Shown: in pieces, positions 1-5,267 of the stretch
Numbering within the stretch: the first letter of the stretch is position 1
How the letters are laid out: each line of letters starts with the position of its first letter
Assembly (NCBI GenBank): GCA_016871135.1
Contig: VFZQ01000389.1
Coordinates: 1-5,727, forward strand
Length of the DNA stretch: 5,727 nt
Reading direction: 5' to 3'
DNA from: Acidobacteriota bacterium
GTDB taxonomy: Bacteria; Acidobacteriota; Terriglobia; Bryobacterales; Bryobacteraceae
Notes under the pieces: model-generated
Told to the model about the DNA's origin: nothing
Databases searched by the model: none
Seen by the model: only the letters and a program-made list of their open reading frames with translations
Made by a program: the position numbers and the translations under genes

Positions 1-1
1 C

Positions 2-763
2 GCCGGCAAAGGCCTCCGGCACCTGCGACAGCTTCGCGAGCGGGTCGTCGCGGTCCGAAAAGGCGCCGAGCCACGCGTTGAGGGCGACTACCCGACAGAG
101 GTGCAGCCGCTCATCGAGAGCCTGAACGAGTTGATCGCCGATCGCGAGAAAGCCGTCGCGCGCGCGCACGCCAGCGCCGGTGATCTGGCACACGGATTGA
201 AAACGCCGCTGGCGCTACTGAAGAACGCGGACAGCCCTGAGGCGATCGATGAACTCGTTGAGCGAATGAAGCGGCAGGTGGACTATCATCTAGCGCGCGC
301 CCGAGCGGCGGCATCTGGCGCTGACGGCGCTGTGTGCAGGATCGCACCCTGCGCGGCGGCAATCGTGCGGACGGTGTCGAAGCTATACGCCAATCGCAGC
401 TTGGAAATCGTCGAATCGATTCCGCCGGAACTCCAAGTGCGCGTCCGCGCCGAAGACCTGGAAGAGATCCTCGGCAACGTGCTCGACAACGCCTGCAAGT
501 GGGCGCGAAGCAGGATCCAAGTCTCGGCCGCGCCGCGCGACACCGTCGTCGAAATCACAATCGACGACGACGGCCCGGGCCTGCCCGAAGCGCAGCGCAC
601 GAAGGTTCTCGAACGCGGCGTGCGCCTGGACGAAGCGGCGCCCGGCTCGGGGCTGGGCTTGGCGATCGTACGCGATTTGGCGGAACTCTACGGCGGCGCA
701 GTGTCGCTCGAATCGTCCGCGCTCGGCGGCCTGCGAGTCACGGTCACGCTGCCGGCTGAGTGA
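2..763 (+). CDS. Sensor histidine kinase, PhoQ-like (3' part, start outside window)
   Basis: This is the cytoplasmic catalytic part of a membrane two-component sensor kinase. The frame is open from the left edge, so the 253 visible residues lack the sensor and membrane segments. The first 40 or so residues resemble the end of a HAMP linker. The dimerisation/phosphoacceptor helix follows, with the H-box AHGLKTPLALL and phosphorylatable His at about residue 64 of the visible part. The DLAHGLKTPL form is typical of PhoQ-type kinases. The ATPase domain has the N-box EEILGNVLDNACKW (Asn about 163), the G1 box DDDGPGL (about 188-194) and the G2 box GSGLGLAIV (about 215-223). A GTG at 101 is an internal codon, not the start, because the upstream frame is open and protein-like. 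The partner response regulator would be expected just upstream. The signal sensed cannot be inferred. The C-terminus is complete and ends two bases before the stop of a minus-strand gene. Confidence 0.93.
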   Translation, partial: AGKGLRHLRQLRERVVAVRKGAEPRVEGDYPTEVQPLIESLNELIADREKAVARAHASAGDLAHGLKTPLALLKNADSPEAIDELVERMKRQVDYHLARARAAASGADGAVCRIAPCAAAIVRTVSKLYANRSLEIVESIPPELQVRVRAEDLEEILGNVLDNACKWARSRIQVSAAPRDTVVEITIDDDGPGLPEAQRTKVLERGVRLDEAAPGSGLGLAIVRDLAELYGGAVSLESSALGGLRVTVTLPAE

Positions 764-764
764 C

Positions 765-969
765 TCACTTGCCCGCGTCGATAGCGCTCTGTACCGACTT
801 CCAAAACGCGGTGCGTTCCGGCTCAAATTTTGTGCCGGAGACCGGTGTGGGCCATCTGCCGAAAACCGGTATCGCGGCGTTCCTGTGTCCAGAAGTGCGG
901 CGCCGTCGCCTGCCAGGAAGCGTCTTGGGCCAATAGCGCTTGGACCAGGAGCAATCGAGACGCGCGCAT
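765..969 (-). pseudogene. Small secreted protein gene, probably frameshifted by one extra A
   Basis: On the minus strand an ATG at 969-967 opens a 48-codon frame ending with TGA at 825-823. It starts MRASRLLLVQALLAQ, which looks like a short signal peptide, and continues through FWTQERRDTGFRQMAHTG. Just before that stop, at an AAAA run (826-829 region), the next frame takes over as FEPERTAFWKSVQSAIDAGK and ends with TGA at 767-765. Removing one A joins the two into a 67-residue secreted protein. I counted G or C in the third position of about 72% of codons before the junction and 71% after it, which suits coding sequence in both halves. The end lies one base from the kinase stop, a normal convergent arrangement. 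There is no clear ribosome site. I do not recognise the family. The break could be a real mutation, a sequencing error in the homopolymer or, less likely, programmed frameshifting. Chance open frames remain possible. Confidence 0.4.
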
Positions 970-1012
970 TCGGCTAAGGGCACCGCCACTGCGTCACTCC
1001 GCCGATTCCTTC

Positions 1013-1018
1013 TAAAAT
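1013..1018 (+). promoter_or_regulatory. Possible -10 element before the Cys-rich protein gene
   Basis: TAAAAT matches the sigma-70 -10 consensus at five of six positions and sits 7 nt before the GTG at 1026. I see no good -35 at the proper distance (the best is around 989-996). If used, it would give a transcript beginning at or next to the start codon. No Shine-Dalgarno sequence precedes the GTG, which is consistent with that but does not prove it. The 970-1025 spacer lies between this gene and the divergent minus-strand reading frame. Confidence 0.3.
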
Positions 1019-1025
1019 AGAATGA

Positions 1026-1418
1026 GTGCGTCGCCGCGTATTTCTCAGCCTTGCCCCCGCCCTCGCCGCGCAACCGTCGCGGACCGCCGTCCGCGGTATC
1101 CTCCAGCGCGAGCCGAAGTACGCGCTCAAAACGCCCGACGGCAACCTGGTCGCGCTGCAAGGCGAATCCGACGCGCTCGCCGTGCTGACCGACCCACGCG
1201 TGATCGGCCTCGACTTCGAAGCCGAAGGCGCCTTCGCCGGCCCGGTATTCGAAATCGCACCCATGCACACCTCGCCGCTCTACATCTACAAGGCCGGCCA
1301 GCGCTTGCTTGTGACATACTGGTGCGACGTTTGCGCCATTCGCACCTACTCGCCCGGCTCTTGCTGGTGCTGTCAGGAAGATACCGCCTTCGACCCCCGA
1401 GACCGGAAAGACAAGTGA
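1026..1418 (+). CDS. Secreted Cys-rich protein with CxxC...CxCC module, function unknown
   Basis: This encodes a 130-residue protein. Residues 1-16 (RRR, then VFLSLAPALAA) look like a signal peptide, so export is inferred. The middle part (about 21-95) reads as alternating beta strands, with TPDGNLVALQG and a segment ending IAPMHTSPLYIYKAGQ. The C-terminal module YWCDVCAIRTYSPGSCWCCQ places five cysteines at 100, 103, 113, 115 and 116, a pattern suited to metal binding or disulfides. I believe proteins with this ending are conserved in acidobacteria, but I know no assigned function. The start is the GTG at 1026, because an in-frame TGA lies directly upstream (1023-1025). The ATG at 1022 belongs to another frame. 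The stop overlaps the GTG start of the epimerase gene by 4 nt, so the two are probably translationally coupled. Confidence 0.75.
   Translation: MRRRVFLSLAPALAAQPSRTAVRGILQREPKYALKTPDGNLVALQGESDALAVLTDPRVIGLDFEAEGAFAGPVFEIAPMHTSPLYIYKAGQRLLVTYWCDVCAIRTYSPGSCWCCQEDTAFDPRDRKDK
1405..1410 (+). promoter_or_regulatory. Ribosome binding site fixing the epimerase start
   Basis: GGAAAG lies 4 nt upstream of the GTG at 1415. Together with the 4-nt overlap (GTGA) with the previous stop and the signal peptide encoded directly after it, this supports GTG 1415 as the start. The far-upstream ATG at 1022 in the same frame and the ATG at 1454 inside the signal region fit less well. Confidence 0.55.
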
Positions 1419-2458
1419 AACTCGTACTCCTCTCCGCCGCACTGCTCCTCTCCATGGAAGACAATCTGAACGCCGCGAACTACGAAGCTCGCACCGCAAC
1501 CGACGATGGAATCGGCATCGTACTCCTACGCGATCAAGCCACCGATACCTCCGTTTCCGTCCTCGTCAACATGGGCAACATCGCCTACAAGATGCTCGTC
1601 AAGGGCAAGGACGTTTTCTGGTCGCCCTACTCGAAGCTCTCCGAGTTCCGCGACAAGCCGACGCTGCTCGGCAATCCGTTTCTCGCGCCGTGGGCCAACC
1701 GGCTCGATCAACACGCGTTCTACGCCAACGGCGCCAAGTACAACCTGAACCCCGATCTGAAAAACTATCGGCCTGACGGCAACAATCAGCCGATTCACGG
1801 ACTGCTCACCTATTCGAATCAATGGAAGCTCATCGGCATCGGCGCCGACGAGAAGTCGGCCTGGGTCACCAGCCGCATCGAGTTCTTCCGCCAGCCGAAA
1901 TTAATGGCGCAGTTTCCGTTCGCGCACACCATCGACATGACCTATCGCCTCGCCAACGGAGTCCTTGAAGTCGAAACAGAGATCACGAATCTGTCCTTCG
2001 AGGCAATGCCGCTGGTGATCGGCTATCACCCGTATTTCCGTCTCCACGACGCTCCGCGCGATGATTGGAACGTCACGCTGCCGGTTAAACAGCACGTCGT
2101 GTTGAACAGCAAACTCACACCTACCGGCGAGATGAAACCGAATCCTTACAAGGACCCGCACAACTTGAAGGGCTCGCAATTGGACGACGTGTTCACCGGC
2201 TTGGTGCGCGACTCCGCGGGCCGCGCCGAATTCTCCGTGCAAGGTAAGCAGCAGAAGCTCTCGGTGCTCTATGGACCGAAGTACAACGTAGCCGTCGTCT
2301 ACGCACCCCCGGGCCGCGACTTCATCTGTTTCGAGCCGATGACCGGCATCACGAATTCCATGAATTTAGCCCACGAGGGCAAGTACAAAGACCTGCAATC
2401 AATCCCGCCCGGCGGCGTCTGGAAAGAGAGTTTTTGGATCAAGCCTTCGGGCTTCTAA
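1415..2458 (+). CDS. Aldose 1-epimerase family protein (mutarotase), predicted exported
   Basis: Mutarotases of this family interconvert the alpha and beta anomers of free sugars, using a His/Glu acid-base pair. This 347-residue protein has the family's usual length. NPFLAPWANRL (about 87-97) is the typical sugar-binding segment. The conserved IHGLL carries His128, GYHPYF carries His205, and FICFEPMTG carries Glu307, matching the two histidines and the catalytic glutamate of GalM-type enzymes. The N-terminus MKLVLLSAALLLS, followed by a polar stretch ending LNAA, looks like a Sec signal peptide. The enzyme is therefore probably periplasmic, unlike the two cytoplasmic enzymes encoded after it. 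The frame stays open upstream to 1022, but that part shadows the preceding gene. The next start is 6 nt after this stop. The sugar substrate is not visible from sequence. The neighbours suggest a 6-deoxy-hexose. Confidence 0.88.
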   Translation: MKLVLLSAALLLSMEDNLNAANYEARTATDDGIGIVLLRDQATDTSVSVLVNMGNIAYKMLVKGKDVFWSPYSKLSEFRDKPTLLGNPFLAPWANRLDQHAFYANGAKYNLNPDLKNYRPDGNNQPIHGLLTYSNQWKLIGIGADEKSAWVTSRIEFFRQPKLMAQFPFAHTIDMTYRLANGVLEVETEITNLSFEAMPLVIGYHPYFRLHDAPRDDWNVTLPVKQHVVLNSKLTPTGEMKPNPYKDPHNLKGSQLDDVFTGLVRDSAGRAEFSVQGKQQKLSVLYGPKYNVAVVYAPPGRDFICFEPMTGITNSMNLAHEGKYKDLQSIPPGGVWKESFWIKPSGF

Positions 2459-2464
2459 CAGGCA

Positions 2465-3238
2465 ATGAAACGTTTCGAAAATAGAACTGCCATCGTCACC
2501 GGCGGCGCTTCCGGTATCGGCTTGGCGATTTCCACCTTGTTTGCGCGCGAAGGGGCGATCGTCGAGATCATTGATCGCAACGTCGAAGAAATGACTCGCG
2601 CCGTCGCGGCGATCTCGGCCGAAGGCGGAATCGCGTCCGCGGAGGCCTGCGATGTCGCCGATCACAAAGCCGTTGATGAAGTGATCGCCAAGACCCACGC
2701 GCGCCGTGGGCGCATTCACATCCTGATCAACAACGCAGGCATTGCGCACGTCGGCAACGCGCTCACTACCTCGCCCGAAGACTTCGACCGCGTACAGAAA
2801 ATCAACGTCTACGGCCCCGCCAACTGCTTGCGCTCGACGCTCAAGTATATGGTCGAAGACGGAGGCGGCGCAATCGTTAATCTCGCGTCTTGCGTCAGCG
2901 TGATGGCGATCAACGACCGCTTTGCCTACTCAACCAGCAAAGGCGCGGTGCTCTCGATGACCTACGCCGTCGCCAAAGACTTCCTCGACAAGAACATCAG
3001 ATGCAACGCGCTGCTGCCCGGCCGCGTGCACACGCCGTTCGTCGACGGATTCATCGCCAAAAACTACGCTGGCCGCGAGGCCGAGATGTTCGATAAACTT
3101 TCCAAAGCCCAACCGATCGGTCGCATGGCGCAGCCGGAAGAGATCGCCCACGCGGCACTGTTCCTGTGCTCCGACGAGGCGGGCTTCATCACTGGAACCG
3201 GCCTGCCCGTTGACGGCGGCACACTCACGATTCGCTAA
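2465..3238 (+). CDS. SDR-family NAD-dependent dehydrogenase, likely 2-keto-3-deoxy-L-fuconate/rhamnonate 4-dehydrogenase
   Basis: This is a 257-residue classical short-chain dehydrogenase. The Rossmann nucleotide motif TGGASGIG is at 12-19. Asp37 at the end of the second strand (EIIDRN) indicates a preference for NAD over NADP. NNAG is at 89-92. The catalytic tetrad is Asn114, Ser142, Tyr155 and Lys159 (YSTSK). The late segment GRVHTPFVDGFIAKNYAG followed by a PIGRM...PEEIA stretch resembles, from memory, 2-keto-3-deoxy-L-fuconate dehydrogenases of the Xanthomonas type. The FAH enzyme encoded 4 nt downstream is what this pathway needs next, since it would take the 2,4-diketo product. The 4-epimeric rhamnonate substrate, or a generic sugar or acyl reductase role, cannot be excluded. 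No strong ribosome site is seen, only a weak AGG. Reinitiation from the stop 6 nt upstream is likely. Confidence 0.9.
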   Translation: MKRFENRTAIVTGGASGIGLAISTLFAREGAIVEIIDRNVEEMTRAVAAISAEGGIASAEACDVADHKAVDEVIAKTHARRGRIHILINNAGIAHVGNALTTSPEDFDRVQKINVYGPANCLRSTLKYMVEDGGGAIVNLASCVSVMAINDRFAYSTSKGAVLSMTYAVAKDFLDKNIRCNALLPGRVHTPFVDGFIAKNYAGREAEMFDKLSKAQPIGRMAQPEEIAHAALFLCSDEAGFITGTGLPVDGGTLTIR

Positions 3239-3242
3239 TCCC

Positions 3243-4103
3243 ATGAAACTCATCCGATTTGGAAACCCCTCTCAAGAAAAACCCGGCCTGCTGTTGAACG
3301 ACGGCCGCCGCATTGACGCCTCCGGCTTTGGTTCCGACTACGACCAGGCCTTTTTCGGCGGTGATGGCCTCGCGCGCCTTGCCGCGTGGGCCGCCGCCCA
3401 CGCCGCCTCCGCGCCCACCGTTGACGCCAGCGTGCGCCTCGGCCCGCCCGTGGCCAACCCGAGCAAGATCGTCTGCATCGGACTGAACTACTCCGATCAC
3501 GCCAAGGAGTCCGGCATGGAGCCGCCCAAGGAGCCGATCCTTTTCTTCAAGAGCACGACCTCGCTCGTCGGCCCGAATGACAACGTCATGATTCCGCGCG
3601 GCTCCGAAAAGACCGATTGGGAAGTCGAATTGGCGGTGATCATCGGCAAGAAGGCGAGCTACGTCGACGAAGCCGATGCGAACAATCACGTCGCCGGCTA
3701 CGCGTTGCATAACGACTACAGCGAGCGCGCGTTCCAATTGGAGCGCGGCGGTCAGTGGGTGAAGGGCAAGAGTTGCGATACGTTCGCACCGCTTGGACCA
3801 TTCGTCGCGACGCCTGACGAAGTGGGCGATCCGCACAACTTGAAATGTTGGTTGAAGGTGAACGGCGTGATGCGCCAGAACTCGTCGACCAACCAGATGA
3901 TTTTCAAAACACCGCAGCTGATCAGCTACATCAGCCAGTTCATGACGCTGCTGCCGGGCGACATCATTTCGACCGGCACGCCGCCGGGCGTCGGCCTGGG
4001 CTTCAAGCCGCCGATCTTCATGAAGGCGGGCGATGTCGTCGAGCTCGGCATCGAAAACCTGGGCGCGTCGCGGCAAGAGGCCGTGGCGTGGTCGCGCGGG
4101 TAA
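3243..4103 (+). CDS. FAH-family hydrolase, likely 2,4-diketo-3-deoxy-L-fuconate/rhamnonate hydrolase
   Basis: This 286-residue member of the fumarylacetoacetate hydrolase family has a small N-terminal domain (about 1-70) beginning MKLIRFG and containing EKPGLLL. The catalytic FAH fold follows. KIVCIGLNYSDHAKESG (75-91) carries the His86/Glu89 pair. WEVEL (126-130) supplies Glu127 and Glu129, and NDYS (157-160) supplies Asp158. These three acids are the usual divalent-metal ligands. KSCDTFAPLGP (176-186) and GDIISTGTPPGVG (239-251) complete the active-site loops. Close relatives are often annotated ureidoglycolate lyase, but no purine genes are nearby. After the SDR, carbon-carbon cleavage of 5-hydroxy-2,4-dioxohexanoate to pyruvate and L-lactate is the best reading. 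ATG 3243 is chosen because an earlier in-frame start would overlap the SDR gene and add 11 atypical residues. No clear ribosome site is present. The lipoprotein gene overlaps the last 16 nt. Confidence 0.9.
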   Translation: MKLIRFGNPSQEKPGLLLNDGRRIDASGFGSDYDQAFFGGDGLARLAAWAAAHAASAPTVDASVRLGPPVANPSKIVCIGLNYSDHAKESGMEPPKEPILFFKSTTSLVGPNDNVMIPRGSEKTDWEVELAVIIGKKASYVDEADANNHVAGYALHNDYSERAFQLERGGQWVKGKSCDTFAPLGPFVATPDEVGDPHNLKCWLKVNGVMRQNSSTNQMIFKTPQLISYISQFMTLLPGDIISTGTPPGVGLGFKPPIFMKAGDVVELGIENLGASRQEAVAWSRG

Positions 4104-4600
4104 CTTACCACTTAGTGCTAGCGGCGCTGCTCCTTTTGAGCGGCTGCGCTGGGCTTGTCACTTGGCTGCCGGTCTATACGTCCCGCTCGCCCGACGGCAG
4201 GCGGGACGTTAGCGTTGAGGTCCGAAAGTGCTGATCCGACTGCGCTGTTCGCGTCATGCTGCACGACGGCTGGTTGACGACTACACAGTTCGGCAGTGGG
4301 TCGGACTGCTGGGTCAACTTCGTTCACACAGTTTGGTTCGGAACGAAGGTTGGGGTCTATGTTGACGGCAGCATCTGCGGCCCAATCAAAGTCGCCTATG
4401 ACTTCGGCGCCAAGCGCGCGATTCCGTTTAACGAGATCGAAAAAGAGATGCGAGCGTCCATCATTGCGGACTATAGCGTCACGGCCGAGGAACTTAGAGA
4501 AAATGGCGGCGACGTATTCAAGTGGGCGGCTTATCCGGGCGATGGAAAGCCGCGGCGAAGTAGGTTCGAATTTGAATTGCGCCAGAATAAGAAGCGCTAG
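4088..4600 (+). pseudogene. Lipoprotein gene of unknown function interrupted by an in-frame TGA
   Basis: The GTG at 4088, inside the end of the FAH gene and preceded by AGAGG (about 4076-4081), starts a protein with the lipobox LLLLSGC (Cys20), so a lipid-anchored envelope protein is predicted. After SPDGRRDVSVEVRKC the frame meets TGA (4232-4234, codon 49). It then stays open in the same frame to 4600 with convincing protein sequence, SDCAVRVMLHDGW and onward. The whole would be about 170 residues with cysteines at 48, 52, 74 and 97 after the lipobox, possibly two disulfides. The downstream part contains an ATG at 4256 but no ribosome site before it, so a separate gene is less likely than one broken gene. 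A single C-to-T change from CGA would explain the stop. Sequencing error, natural loss, or TGA recoding remain alternatives. I do not recognise the family by name. Confidence 0.6.
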
Positions 4601-4613
4601 TCGGTCTTTTAAC

Positions 4614-4627
4614 AAACGCAGGCGTTT
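4614..4627 (+). terminator. Weak hairpin between the lipoprotein and PadR genes
   Basis: AAACG and CGTTT (4614-4618 and 4623-4627) can pair around a CAGG loop just after the end of the lipoprotein frame. The stem is short and AT-rich, with only one extra T following it. It may be a weak terminator or a chance match. It is the only hairpin I see in the 4601-4690 spacer. Confidence 0.2.
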
Positions 4628-4655
4628 TCACTACTTGCGGCATTGACGGTTAATC

Positions 4656-4684
4656 TTGACGCGATGTTCCCATAGGCGTAATAT
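4656..4684 (+). promoter_or_regulatory. Sigma-70-type promoter of the PadR cassette
   Basis: TTGACG at 4656-4661 and TAATAT at 4679-4684 are separated by exactly 17 nt. Each element differs little from the TTGACA/TATAAT consensus. Initiation 6-7 nt after the -10 would fall at 4690-4691, the A of the ATG of the padR-like gene, so a leaderless mRNA is predicted. There is no Shine-Dalgarno sequence before that ATG, and the in-frame codon TAA at 4679-4681 rules out an upstream extension. Confidence 0.7.
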
Positions 4685-4698
4685 GTCGTTATGCGACA
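4684..4698. promoter_or_regulatory. Inverted repeat over -10 and start codon, candidate PadR operator
   Basis: TGTCG (4684-4688) and CGACA (4694-4698) form a perfect inverted repeat with a 5-nt centre. It overlaps the last base of the -10, the predicted start of transcription and the ATG. Another CGACA follows at 4709-4713, inside a 9-nt direct repeat GCGACAGGT (4693-4701 and 4708-4716). PadR proteins are dimers that commonly repress their own promoter through such dyads. The operator role here is inferred from position and symmetry. Confidence 0.5.
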
Positions 4699-5026
4699 GG
4701 TCGTATCGCGACAGGTTGATGGCAAGCCTCTGACAGAGACGGTCTTCTTCTTATTGCTGAGCTTGCAGGCTGGACCGCTACACGGCTACGGCATGATGAA
4801 AGACATCGCGTCCTTGAGCGAAGGGCGAGTGCGGTTGACGACGGGAACACTGTATGGCGCGATCAAACGGCTGTTCGACGATGAGTGGATCGCCGACGTA
4901 GCGGCGGAGTCTTCGCGCGGCTCGAAGACATACCGGCTGACACGAATTGGCCGCTCGCAGCTAGCGGCCGAGATACAGCGATTGCGGCAGTTGATGGGGG
5001 CGGTCGCGGCGCGGGAGGCGGGATGA
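4691..5026 (+). CDS. PadR-family winged-helix transcriptional regulator
   Basis: This 111-residue DNA-binding protein has the compact PadR architecture. An N-terminal helix LTETVFFLLLSL leads to HGYGMMKDI (31-39). The recognition region GTLYGAIKRLFDDEWI (52-67) matches the family's GTLYxxLxRLxxxGxI signature. The wing TYRLTRIG is at 80-87, and one C-terminal helix follows (about 88-104) for dimerisation, as in the short PadR subgroup. It probably represses its own cassette through the dyad over its start. The inducer is unknown. ATG 4691 is the only reasonable start, because a stop lies four codons upstream. The gene overlaps the next by 4 nt (ATGA), so regulator and membrane protein are made together. 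Confidence 0.93.
   Translation: MRQVVSRQVDGKPLTETVFFLLLSLQAGPLHGYGMMKDIASLSEGRVRLTTGTLYGAIKRLFDDEWIADVAAESSRGSKTYRLTRIGRSQLAAEIQRLRQLMGAVAAREAG
5013..5018 (+). promoter_or_regulatory. Strong ribosome binding site for the small membrane protein
   Basis: GGGAGG ends 4 nt before the ATG at 5023. This start overlaps the PadR stop as ATGA. It shortens a frame that is open further upstream (from 4885) to its real beginning. Confidence 0.6.
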
Positions 5027-5265
5027 AACTGCTCGTATTTCTGGTGCGCTGTTACCCACGAGCGTTTCGCGAGCGCTTTGAAGCGGAGATGTTGGAGATG
5101 CTCGGCGAGCCGGGATTGGTCCGCGAGTCGGTTGGACTGCTGCGGGGCCTTGCGGTTGCATGGGATGATGCGATCAACTGGACGCCGGGCGTTTGCGGCA
5201 TTGCGGCAGCCTTTGCGTTGCACCTGGTTGCGTACACGGTGTTAGTTCCAATTTCGGAGAGGTGA
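5023..5265 (+). CDS. Small PadR-linked membrane protein with YPRAFRERFEAEM motif
   Basis: This 80-residue protein begins MKLLVFLVRC and then has YPRAFRERFEAEMLEML (11-27), a motif found at the start of many acidobacterial membrane proteins and permease-prefix segments encoded next to PadR regulators. An amphipathic middle part, GLVRESVGLLRGLAVAWDDAI (31-51, read in two pieces here), leads to one probable membrane helix at about 56-76 (GVCGIAAAFALHLVAYTVLV). It is much shorter than the full permeases that carry this motif, so it may be a stand-alone version or a truncated one. Nothing in it suggests catalysis. Co-translation with PadR suggests a joint role at the membrane, but the mechanism is unknown. 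The next gene starts 2 nt after this stop. Confidence 0.8.
   Translation: MKLLVFLVRCYPRAFRERFEAEMLEMLGEPGLVRESVGLLRGLAVAWDDAINWTPGVCGIAAAFALHLVAYTVLVPISER
5256..5262 (+). promoter_or_regulatory. Strong ribosome binding site for the last gene
   Basis: GGAGAGG lies 5 nt before the ATG at 5268, inside the end of the preceding gene. It supports this start for a frame that does not close within the window. Confidence 0.6.
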
Positions 5266-5267
5266 CG

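Noticed and set aside
841..870. Two ACCGGT palindromes 18 nt apart as a hairpin or operator
   Set aside because: Six-base palindromes are common at this GC content, no T-run follows, and they lie within the candidate minus-strand gene.
1022..1414. Extension of the epimerase frame back to ATG 1022, giving a 478-residue protein
   Set aside because: The added 131 residues are Arg/Pro-rich frame-shadow sequence over the Cys-rich gene, and a signal peptide with a ribosome site begins at GTG 1415.
765..1499. 244-codon minus-strand open frame
   Set aside because: Most of it lies antisense to the Cys-rich gene and the epimerase start and has shadow-like composition. Only its last 20 or so codons look real, and they are used in the frameshifted small gene.
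3225..4076. 283-codon minus-strand open frame opposite the FAH gene
   Set aside because: The FAH gene on the plus strand has all family motifs. The antisense frame is Arg/His/Val-rich with no recognisable motif, as expected from GC-rich codon bias.
4118..4615. 165-codon minus-strand open frame opposite the lipoprotein
   Set aside because: The plus-strand reading has a lipobox, a ribosome site and operon position. The antisense frame has no motif or start signal.
4643..4655. Second TTGACG as an alternative -35
   Set aside because: No good -10 lies 16-18 nt downstream of it. The TTGACG at 4656 pairs with TAATAT at exactly 17 nt.
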